A DNA stretch of 34,397 bases, taken from the NCBI GenBank assembly GCA_030835305.1, contig JAURPJ010000093.1, positions 1-34,397 of the forward strand, written 5' to 3'. Below, piece after piece: positions 16,641 through 23,614 of this stretch. The DNA comes from Verrucomicrobiota bacterium. GTDB taxonomy: Bacteria; Verrucomicrobiota; Verrucomicrobiia; Verrucomicrobiales; Akkermansiaceae. Under the pieces are notes generated by a model, which was not told the DNA's origin, searched no databases, and saw only the letters and a list, made by a program, of their open reading frames with translations. The position numbers and the translations under genes were made by a program. The stretch's first letter is position 1. Each line of letters starts with the position of its first letter.

Positions 16641-17303
16641 ATGAATTTTTTCCGATGGCTTGCGTTTAACCAATTGATGGCACCCGCCGGGGCCTCTTTT
16701 GGTGCTGGGGCTGGTGATGGGGAAATTCCTGATCACAAGCTCATCGGAGCATGCCAAAAGGGAGACAACCGTGCATTCGAGACTCTGGTGACGCGCCATC
16801 GAGGAAAGGTTTATGGGATGATTCACAATATGATCAAAAATGAGGCTGACGCCTGGGATTTGTCCCAGGAAGTCTTCCTGAAGGTTTGGAAAGCTCTACC
16901 CAGGTTTGAGGCTCGGGCAAAGTTTTCGACCTGGCTCTATCGTATTACTCACAACGTTGTGTACGACTGGTTGAGAAAACGCAGAATCGACTCAGCTAGT
17001 GATCTGGACGAAGAAATTCTTAACGAAAGTGATATCGCGTCCGGTGCTCGGACCACTCCGACGACAGTGGCGAGACCTGACCAGGCTCTGGCCAATTCGG
17101 AACTCGGAGAGCGCATCAATGCCGCTGTCGCAACTTTAAACGCTGAACATCGTGAAACGATCCTTCTAAGGGAAGTCCAGGGCTTCGATTACAAGGAGAT
17201 CGCCAAAGTGATGGAATGCTCTCTCGGAACGGTGATGAGCCGTCTCTATTACGCCCGCAAAAAACTCCAATCCCTACTTGGTGATGAAAAAGGAAAAGAC
17301 TGA
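16641..17303 (+). CDS. ECF-type RNA polymerase sigma factor
   Basis: Sigma-70 family extracytoplasmic-function sigma factor, 220 residues. Region 2 spans about 33-115 (LIGACQKGDNRAFETLV and DLSQEVFLKVWKALPRF, which contact core polymerase and the -10 element). Region 4 spans about 157-213 with the helix-turn-helix DYKEIAKVMECSLGTVMSRL. The N-terminal 30 residues are a Gly/Ala-rich extension not needed for function in relatives, so a start slightly downstream is possible. The 20-base overlap with the next gene, a membrane-bound putative anti-sigma factor, is a classic pairing. It probably autoregulates and drives the downstream envelope genes; the inducing signal is unknown. Confidence 0.93.
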   Translation: MNFFRWLAFNQLMAPAGASFGAGAGDGEIPDHKLIGACQKGDNRAFETLVTRHRGKVYGMIHNMIKNEADAWDLSQEVFLKVWKALPRFEARAKFSTWLYRITHNVVYDWLRKRRIDSASDLDEEILNESDIASGARTTPTTVARPDQALANSELGERINAAVATLNAEHRETILLREVQGFDYKEIAKVMECSLGTVMSRLYYARKKLQSLLGDEKGKD

Positions 17304-17880
17304 AGAACTAATCGTAAAATGGATTGATGGCCAGCTCGACCCTGACGAAGAGAGGCAGCTTTCGGCCTTGTTTCAGGAGGACTCAGACCTTGAAAAGGAA
17401 CTTCATGAAATGAAGGCTCTTTCTGAATCGATATCGGCGGAACTTCCTTCGTCAGTTGAGCCGCCTTACGGTGATTTCTTCAACAGTCAGTTGATGCGCA
17501 AGGTGGATCTTGAGATTGAGTCGCGGACTCCGGCCAGAAAAGTGGAACGCTGGTGGGAATCGTTCCGCTGGGCCTGGGCCCCGGCTGGTGCGCTGGCCCT
17601 AGTGCTTTCCTTTTTTGCCGGCCATCGGGTTGCCCGGCCCGCCGATGCTCCGATCGCGCAGGGGCGTGCGGAAATCATCCGGATCGAATCCCTGCCTACG
17701 GTTTATTTCACGGGCGAGTCTCTGGATGCCGAGGTGATCGCCGACAGTAACGGGGAGGTCTCGGCGATTGTTGTCAATGGCCTTTCAGCCATTCGCGATG
17801 ACATTGATGTGGCCACCGTGACCACAAGCACCGTGCTGCCGAAGAGTTATTCCAAGTCCGAGGCCCGTCGTTTTGATTAA
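17284..17880 (+). CDS. Putative membrane anti-sigma factor
   Basis: A 198-residue protein encoded directly after, and overlapping by 20 bases, the ECF sigma gene. The N-terminal about 50 residues (IVKWIDGQLDPDEERQLSAL and on) look like the helical zinc-less anti-sigma interaction domain. A single membrane segment lies at about 96-115, and the C-terminal about 80 residues would be periplasmic. The ATG at 17284 is preferred to upstream TTG and GTG codons in the same frame. Role as the cognate anti-sigma is inferred from position and topology, not from a strong motif. The periplasmic part contains no recognised sensory domain. Confidence 0.75.
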   Translation: MKKEKTEELIVKWIDGQLDPDEERQLSALFQEDSDLEKELHEMKALSESISAELPSSVEPPYGDFFNSQLMRKVDLEIESRTPARKVERWWESFRWAWAPAGALALVLSFFAGHRVARPADAPIAQGRAEIIRIESLPTVYFTGESLDAEVIADSNGEVSAIVVNGLSAIRDDIDVATVTTSTVLPKSYSKSEARRFD

Positions 17881-17886
17881 ATCCTC

Positions 17887-18378
17887 ATGAAGATTTCCCT
17901 GCTCTATTTGATTCTCTGTTTTCTGGCCCCCGGCTTGTGGGCGAAGGATCCGGCAATGAAGTCGATTGGCTCGATGAGCGTTCGCCTTCTTTTCGCGACC
18001 AATGAAGATCCTGCCGCCGCGGGTGAGGTCGCCAAAAAACTTCCGGAAGACGAGACCAAGAAGCTTCAATCGATCCCGGGTCTCGAATTTGGGCACTACC
18101 GCCTGATCGGAGTAGACACCCCTGATATCCTCAAGGGGTATGAAAGCTGGGCCACACCACTGCGTCCTTCAAAAGAGATTTTAGTGAGCTTCGAGACGAT
18201 CAAGAGGGCCAAGGATGGCAGGGTGCAAATGGTTCTACAGTATTGGCAGTCCCAGCGGAAAATGTTCACCGTGAATCCGACTCTCACCGTTGGTAAGCCC
18301 CTGTATTTGCTTGGTCCCGAGTGGAGAAAGGGGCGCTTGATTTTGGCTGTGAAACTTGAAAAGCTTCAAAAATTATGA
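17887..18378 (+). CDS. Exported protein of unknown function
   Basis: A 163-residue product with an N-terminal signal peptide (about 1-19). The mature part is basic and beta-rich, with repeated hydrophobic strands (VRLLFATNED, FGHYRLIGVDTP, VQMVLQYWQ). I do not recognise a family. It begins six bases after the anti-sigma stop and its own stop overlaps the next start (ATGA), so it is part of the sigma-factor operon. A periplasmic or outer-envelope role is inferred from the signal peptide only. Confidence 0.75.
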   Translation: MKISLLYLILCFLAPGLWAKDPAMKSIGSMSVRLLFATNEDPAAAGEVAKKLPEDETKKLQSIPGLEFGHYRLIGVDTPDILKGYESWATPLRPSKEILVSFETIKRAKDGRVQMVLQYWQSQRKMFTVNPTLTVGKPLYLLGPEWRKGRLILAVKLEKLQKL

Positions 18379-19076
18379 AGAAATTCAGCTGCTTTTTTGT
18401 CGTCTTGTTCGCAGCTTGGTTACCGCTCTCCGCTGAGATCGTTTTTGAGAAAAAGACGATCGAAGTGGTCGTCAAGCCCGGCCAAAACTTAGCGATGGGG
18501 CTGTTCCCGTTCAAGATCGTGGACGAAGACGAGACAATCATTAAGGCGGATGTTTTCTGCACCTGCCTCGAACCACAAATTCCCCTCGGGCCGGATCGGA
18601 CACCAAAGCTTCATTGGAAAGTTGGAGAAAAGGGAGTGATCAAGGGGCGGTTTGAAACCAAGCAATTTCTTGGAACCGTTGAAAAGGCAATTGAACTGAC
18701 CCTGGCCAGCGGGAAAAAAGTGACATTGAATTTCCGCGTAATTATTCCGGAATTGATCAAGCTTGAGCCCGCCACTTTGAAGTGGGACAGAGGGGGGGCT
18801 GCAGATGAGCGCGTGGTTAAGATCACCGTAGATCATAACAAGCCCATCAAGATCATTTCTGACGTGGGAAATAACGACAAGGTGTTTCCCTATGAACTCA
18901 AGACGATCAAGGAAGGTTGGGAGTATGAAATTCGGATCAAACCAACCAGCACCGAGAACTCGGGTATGGGGATGATCAGCCTGCGGACCGATTCTTTATT
19001 TCCTCGTTTTAAGCGTAAGATTCTTTACTCCGTGATACGGCCCAAGACATCCGGAGCTCCGGTGAAGATCAAGTGA
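18375..19076 (+). CDS. Exported DUF1573-like protein
   Basis: A 233-residue secreted or periplasmic protein with signal peptide (about 1-20). Two beta-sandwich-like regions follow. The first contains ADVFCTCLEP (Cys62 and Cys64), then G-x-I-x-G-R-F-E-T, matching the pattern of DUF1573 and related immunoglobulin-like domains, in which a Cys pair precedes a strand and 'L-x-P-G...G' turn. The second (about 130-225) resembles another immunoglobulin-like fold. Translationally coupled to the preceding gene (ATGA) and followed two bases later by a rhodanese gene, it sits in a sigma-controlled envelope operon. The function of DUF1573 proteins is not established; the Cys pair could have a redox or metal role, which is inference. 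Confidence 0.6.
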   Translation: MKKFSCFFVVLFAAWLPLSAEIVFEKKTIEVVVKPGQNLAMGLFPFKIVDEDETIIKADVFCTCLEPQIPLGPDRTPKLHWKVGEKGVIKGRFETKQFLGTVEKAIELTLASGKKVTLNFRVIIPELIKLEPATLKWDRGGAADERVVKITVDHNKPIKIISDVGNNDKVFPYELKTIKEGWEYEIRIKPTSTENSGMGMISLRTDSLFPRFKRKILYSVIRPKTSGAPVKIK

Positions 19077-19077
19077 G

Positions 19078-19530
19078 ATGAGGCGTCTGGCTGTTACTAT
19101 TTTTTGCGTGAGCCTACTCAGCTCGCTGGCGGCCTTTATAACTTTTCAGGTGATTGGGGGACCGGACCGCTCTGTTGCTTGCAATCAGGCTGCTTTGCCC
19201 GAGTATTTTGTTTGTCTTTCGACCGTCCGGAAATGGGATGAGAGTGATATTTTATGGGTCGATGCCCGTCCGCGTAAGCAATGGGAGAAGGATGGTATTG
19301 AAGGCTCGGTTCTTATGAACGATCAGGAAGATTGGATCGATCTTGAAGTCGGTTTCATGAGTAAGATGATCGAACAGCTCAAACCGGTCGTTGTGGTATA
19401 CTGTAATCAATCCGGTTGCGGGTCGTCCAAATATGTTGCCAATCAGTTAAGGAAGAAGCATGCCGAAGCTCTGGGGTTTCAAGTCTTTGTTCTTGAGGGC
19501 GGAGTGAACGCCCTCAGGGAGCAAAAATAG
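19078..19530 (+). CDS. Exported rhodanese-like domain protein
   Basis: Rhodanese-fold protein of 150 residues with an N-terminal signal or anchor segment (about 3-26). The domain has VDARPRKQWE (61-70) and an active-site loop YCNQSGCGSS with Cys109 and Cys114, then LEGGVNALR near the end. Known relatives transfer sulfur from persulfide or act as thiol-handling or docking proteins. Being last in an ECF sigma-controlled operon with another Cys-pair protein, a periplasmic sulfur or thiol role is plausible but unproven. Its stop is one base from the stop of a convergent gene. Confidence 0.85.
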   Translation: MRRLAVTIFCVSLLSSLAAFITFQVIGGPDRSVACNQAALPEYFVCLSTVRKWDESDILWVDARPRKQWEKDGIEGSVLMNDQEDWIDLEVGFMSKMIEQLKPVVVVYCNQSGCGSSKYVANQLRKKHAEALGFQVFVLEGGVNALREQK

Positions 19531-19531
19531 T

Positions 19532-20689
19532 CTACTGCCTCATCCAGCTTGTGGAATCGAGTTGAAGAACCTTTAGAAAAGGTCTTTCTGGATTGGTCTC
19601 CAATTCCCATCCCAGAGTAAGGGTGCAGGGAATCACTTCCCCGGGACTTCCCATAGCTCTGATGTTGAGGAAGACTTCCGAAGCTCGAGTCACGTATGCC
19701 TTGGCGGTCGGCGGCGAATCTTTGGCGAAGTCCTTGTGAAACTCAATGAGGGCCATTTTGTCAGAGAAGGGAATATCGTCGAAACTAAAGCTGGAATAAC
19801 TGATCAGGCAGGTGGTCGTTTCAATTTTTGCTGTGGGTGTTTGAGACAGCTTTAAAACCTTCTGTTGGTAAGCATCAAGAAATGCATCCGTGTTCACTTT
19901 TATCTGATTGCCATTTGGACTACTAATGATTTGAAGAATGAGGGGTCTTGAAATCTCACTCTGGCCGTCTTCGAATACAGTCGAAAAATAGGCTTTTAAA
20001 AATGGTCCGTTCAGTTGCGTAAGAACCAGCGCAGGAGTACTATAATTGGGTAATGTACTCGCCAAGATGCTCTTGGAGAGATCTTCTTCACTGCGATCAC
20101 TGGCTGATAGAAAAGGTTGGCGTTGAGTAAGATCGCGAGCTTCCAAAAAGGCTGCCAAGACTTCACGGGATTTGAGGACGAATTCTGCATTCTCTAGTGC
20201 TTCATCTTTCACAGGATCAAGCAGTATTTCAGAAGGCAATGGTTCTATTTCAAGCCCCGGAGGCTGAACCGCGACAGCTTCCGACAATTCGTTTTGCGTA
20301 GTTGAATTGGTGAGGTCTGCTCTGGACTCCGAATGGCGAGTAGGATTCTCTGAATTCTTTTTTGAAACCCCATAAAAGAGGGAAACAACAACTCCGATAG
20401 TGAGAACTAGGAAGAAGAGTGGGATGAGGAGAGCAACCCACGAGCTTCGCTGAGGTGTGTAAGGTTGACTTTGGGGATAGGGAATAGTTTTTTTATCCGG
20501 TTGCGGGTGCTCGACCGGAGGCGGGGAGGCCAGTTTTGGCTTCGCTGGAATCGGAATGCGAGGCTTTGGGGCTGAGATTGATACCCGGCATTTTGGGCAG
20601 GGGCCAACGATTTCACTCAGGTTTACCGGCACGGTCAGGCGTGTTTCGCAGTGAGGGCAGGTAAATCTGATGACTTCTTTCTCGGACAC
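19532..20689 (-). CDS. Zinc-ribbon membrane-anchored protein, unknown function
   Basis: A 385-residue protein with an N-terminal zinc ribbon (Cys11, Cys14, Cys31, Cys34, two CPxC pairs), a Pro-rich linker (about 42-80), one membrane segment (about 84-107), and a C-terminal domain of about 260 residues of unknown fold. This layout (cytoplasmic zinc ribbon, proline linker, single helix) is common in Verrucomicrobia and Planctomycetes. It is convergent with the rhodanese gene and divergent from deoB. No catalytic residues are recognised. Confidence 0.75.
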   Translation of the reverse strand: MSEKEVIRFTCPHCETRLTVPVNLSEIVGPCPKCRVSISAPKPRIPIPAKPKLASPPPVEHPQPDKKTIPYPQSQPYTPQRSSWVALLIPLFFLVLTIGVVVSLFYGVSKKNSENPTRHSESRADLTNSTTQNELSEAVAVQPPGLEIEPLPSEILLDPVKDEALENAEFVLKSREVLAAFLEARDLTQRQPFLSASDRSEEDLSKSILASTLPNYSTPALVLTQLNGPFLKAYFSTVFEDGQSEISRPLILQIISSPNGNQIKVNTDAFLDAYQQKVLKLSQTPTAKIETTTCLISYSSFSFDDIPFSDKMALIEFHKDFAKDSPPTAKAYVTRASEVFLNIRAMGSPGEVIPCTLTLGWELETNPERPFLKVLQLDSTSWMRQ

Positions 20690-20782
20690 TTTTTTGAGGA
20701 GGATTCAGTTTTATTGTTGGGAACAAAGCGTTAAAAATCAGCTGCGTTTACAATCTGGCATGTCGTGATTAGGCTCGCGGTT

Positions 20783-21967
20783 GTGAGAAGACTATTTTGG
20801 TTTGTTCTGGATTCGTTTGGGATTGGCGGCGCACCGGATGCTGAAAGATTTGGAGATGCAGGCAGTGATACCCTGGGACACATCGCTGGGTGGTTCTTGA
20901 ATAACGAAGGTCGGGCCTTAAATCTTCCAAACTTGGGTCGCTTGGGTCTCGGGGCAGCTTACCAGCTTGTCCATCACCGGCAACCTGCGGGATGGTTGGA
21001 GGAGGAAGTTTCGGGAACATTCGCGGCAGCCACCGAGGTTTCCACAGGAAAGGACACATCAAGCGGGCATTGGGAGATGACGGGCGTGCCGGTCAGGTGG
21101 GAGTGGGCGTATTATCCGGATACCGATGAATGTTTCCCGAAAGCTTTGCTGGGTGAGATTTATTCGAAAGGAGGCCTCCGCGGATCGCTTGCCAATCAGC
21201 ATGCTTCGGGTACGGTCGTTATCGAGCATTTTGGCAAGGAAAGTATCGAGAGCGGAAAGCCCATATTTTATACCTCGGCCGATTCAGTCTTCCAGATCGC
21301 CGCCCATGAGGATCATTTCGGTTTGGAGAGACTCTACGAGCTTTGCAGACTGGTGCGGGAGCTTACTCTGGACCCCTTGGTGGGGCGGGTCATTGCTCGT
21401 CCGTTTATTGGTGAGCCGGGAGCATTCACGCGGACCAAAAACCGTCGTGACTTTGCTGTCCGACCGCCCAAGCCAACCGTGCTGGAAGTGATCAAAGATG
21501 CCGGTTTTCCGGTCACTGGAGTCGGTAAGATTGGCGATATCTTTGCGCATGTCGGAATGACCAGTGAAGTGAAGGCTAGTGGTCATGACCAGCTCTGGGA
21601 GAAGACGCGGAAGGCTTTGGGAAATGGTGGTTTGATCATGGCCAACTTTGTAGACTTCGACATGCTCTATGGTCATCGCAGGGATCCCCAAGGATATGGC
21701 TTGGCACTTGAGGAATGGGATCGCGAATTTGAACATTTTCTAAAAGAGTTATCACCGGGCGACGCCATCGTAGTGACCGCTGATCACGGGAATGATCCTT
21801 GCTGGAGTGGAACCGATCACACCCGTGAGCGTGTTCCTGTCCTAATCACAGGTGGAGGTTTGGCCGTTACGGGGAACGCGGGGATCCGTAGTTCGTTTGC
21901 CGATATCGGCGCTACTGTTGGTAACTTCTTCGGCGTCGAGATGGACGAGGGAACGGTAATTGAGTAG
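20783..21967 (+). CDS. deoB: Phosphopentomutase
   Basis: Interconverts ribose/deoxyribose 1-phosphate and 5-phosphate in nucleoside catabolism (cytoplasmic). Alkaline phosphatase superfamily signatures: the opening FWFVLDSFGIG with metal-binding Asp, a phosphothreonine-type region around EVSTGKDTSSGHWEM, and the C-terminal metal residues in TADHGNDP and TDHTRE. About 395 residues, the usual length. Two GTG codons are possible starts (20765 and 20783); the second gives the typical short N-terminus. First gene of a deoB-deoD-cdd operon, with only nine bases to deoD. Confidence 0.92.
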   Translation: MRRLFWFVLDSFGIGGAPDAERFGDAGSDTLGHIAGWFLNNEGRALNLPNLGRLGLGAAYQLVHHRQPAGWLEEEVSGTFAAATEVSTGKDTSSGHWEMTGVPVRWEWAYYPDTDECFPKALLGEIYSKGGLRGSLANQHASGTVVIEHFGKESIESGKPIFYTSADSVFQIAAHEDHFGLERLYELCRLVRELTLDPLVGRVIARPFIGEPGAFTRTKNRRDFAVRPPKPTVLEVIKDAGFPVTGVGKIGDIFAHVGMTSEVKASGHDQLWEKTRKALGNGGLIMANFVDFDMLYGHRRDPQGYGLALEEWDREFEHFLKELSPGDAIVVTADHGNDPCWSGTDHTRERVPVLITGGGLAVTGNAGIRSSFADIGATVGNFFGVEMDEGTVIE

Positions 21968-21976
21968 TCCTTGGGT

Positions 21977-22693
21977 ATGCCAACTCCTCACCTTGAAGCA
22001 GCTCCCGATGGTTTTGCTGAAACCATTCTTTTGCCGGGAGATCCATTACGCGCAAAATTTATCGCAGATCATTTTCTGGATGACTGCCGAAAAATCAACT
22101 CAGTGCGTAACATGTTTGCTTACACCGGATCCTACAAGGGCGTGCCCGTCTCGGTGATGGGGTCAGGAATGGGGATTCCATCAATTTCGATTTATGCCAA
22201 AGAACTAATCACGGAATATGGCGTCAAGAACCTCATCCGGGTGGGGAGTTGCGGAGCAGTTTCAAAAACGGTCAAAGTTCGTGATATTCTAATTGGCATG
22301 GGGGCTTGCACGGACAGCGGGGTCAACCGGACTCGATTTGGAGGTCATGACTTCTCTGCGATTGCAGATTTCGATCTGCTTTCAGCCCACGTGGCCGCGG
22401 CGGGCGAGCTTGAGGTGCCGGTAAGAATCGGCAATCTTTTTTCAGCAGATCTATTCTACACCCCGGATGGCGGGATGTTTGACTTGATGGATAGGATGGG
22501 AGTCCTCGGTGTGGAAATGGAGGCTGCCGGACTCTTCGGTGTTTGCGCGGAGTTTGGCGGGAGAGGGATGGCGATCTGCACCGTGAGCGATCATATTAGA
22601 ACCGGGGAAAGCACCACCAGCGAAGAGCGGGAGGTGAGCTTTACTGCCATGATGGAAGTGGCCCTCGAAGCGAGCGTGAAGATAGGATCATGA
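21977..22693 (+). CDS. deoD: Purine nucleoside phosphorylase
   Basis: Phosphorolysis of purine nucleosides to base and (deoxy)ribose 1-phosphate. The 238-residue product has the hexameric DeoD-type opening MPTPHLEA and [30 protein letters not shown] stretch and the nucleoside-binding [12 protein letters not shown] follow, and the SDHIRTGE segment carries the catalytic Asp. The ATG at 21977 is used; an in-frame TTG six bases upstream is less likely. The stop overlaps the cdd start (ATGA). The product ribose 1-phosphate feeds DeoB encoded upstream. Confidence 0.94.
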   Translation: MPTPHLEAAPDGFAETILLPGDPLRAKFIADHFLDDCRKINSVRNMFAYTGSYKGVPVSVMGSGMGIPSISIYAKELITEYGVKNLIRVGSCGAVSKTVKVRDILIGMGACTDSGVNRTRFGGHDFSAIADFDLLSAHVAAAGELEVPVRIGNLFSADLFYTPDGGMFDLMDRMGVLGVEMEAAGLFGVCAEFGGRGMAICTVSDHIRTGESTTSEEREVSFTAMMEVALEASVKIGS

Positions 22694-23076
22694 GCGACGA
22701 AATTCTCATTGAGGCGGCGATGGGCGCCCGTGCCAATTGCTACTGCCAGTATTCATCATTCCCGGTCAGCGCCGCGTTGCTAGCCGAATCCGGGAAGATT
22801 TACACCGGAGTGAATGTGGAAAATGCTTCGTATGGACTTACTATCTGTGCCGAACGGGTTGCGGTCGGTTCTGCGATTGCCGCGGGAGAACGTAAGTTTG
22901 AAAAACTAGTGGTCGTTGTAAGAGGAGGAGGGAGTCCATGTGGAGCATGCCGCCAGGTCCTCAATGAATTTGCTCCCGAGCTCCCTGTCCTTATGGTCGA
23001 TGAACTTGGTAGGATTTCCTCTGAAACCACTTTGGCGGAACTCCTGCCTCGGGCATTTGGTCCGCAGTCGCTCTGA
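22690..23076 (+). CDS. cdd: Cytidine deaminase
   Basis: Deaminates cytidine and deoxycytidine to uridine derivatives. The 128-residue product is a normal-length tetrameric Cdd. The zinc site is Cys53 in [12 protein letters not shown] (Glu55 proton shuttle) with Cys84 and Cys87 in [10 protein letters not shown]. The substrate strand [11 protein letters not shown] is also present. It is translationally coupled to deoD (ATGA) and completes a nucleoside-salvage operon. Its stop is only three bases from the convergent EF-hand gene's stop. Confidence 0.94.
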   Translation: MSDEILIEAAMGARANCYCQYSSFPVSAALLAESGKIYTGVNVENASYGLTICAERVAVGSAIAAGERKFEKLVVVVRGGGSPCGACRQVLNEFAPELPVLMVDELGRISSETTLAELLPRAFGPQSL

Positions 23077-23079
23077 CTC

Positions 23080-23541
23080 CTAGTGTGCGCGAAGCCGGAG
23101 GAGAAACTCTTCCGGCGAAATGGCACCACTTCCGTCGGCGTCAAGACGGCTCCAAATCGCGTCAAATATGAAATCGGGAAGCGTATTGACCCCTGGGATG
23201 GTCATGTATTCCCCGGGTGAGATCAGGTCATCCTCGCCAGCGATCGATGAGAATTTTTCCAGCCTCCGTTGCTCAATTTGCTCCCTTAGGGTTGCGCGAG
23301 CGATAGCCACTTCGGTGTTGGAGATTTCACCATCCTGATCGAGGTCAATGGAGGTTCGCTTTTCCTCTCGTAGTTTCGCCCGAAGATCCCGAATGGCCTG
23401 ACGCTCCTCTTCATCAATAATCCCATCGGTGTTGGTATCAAAATGCTTCAGGAAATCCGGCAGAGAACCGTCACCAAACATCTTTTTCTGGGCGAAAACC
23501 GGCGTGGCAATCGCAGTGAGAAGCAGGAGGAAGGTTCGCAT
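23080..23541 (-). CDS. Exported EF-hand calcium-binding protein
   Basis: A 153-residue secreted protein with signal peptide (about 1-17). Canonical EF-hand loops begin at Asp35 (DTNTDGIIDEEE), Asp66 (DLDQDGEISNTE) and Asp134 (DADGSGAISPEE). A degenerate fourth loop lies near 100-111 (IAGEDDLISPGE). It is probably a periplasmic or extracellular Ca-binding protein; partner unknown. It sits downstream of the large DNase-fold gene on the same strand, about 70 bases away, but their co-transcription is unproven. Confidence 0.85.
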   Translation of the reverse strand: MRTFLLLLTAIATPVFAQKKMFGDGSLPDFLKHFDTNTDGIIDEEERQAIRDLRAKLREEKRTSIDLDQDGEISNTEVAIARATLREQIEQRRLEKFSSIAGEDDLISPGEYMTIPGVNTLPDFIFDAIWSRLDADGSGAISPEEFLLRLRAH

Positions 23542-23614
23542 CAGAAATTTGTTAGACAGACGTTTAGACCTTTTCGAGAATAAATCGAGCCTGAGATTCG
23601 AGAAAAACGAAGGT

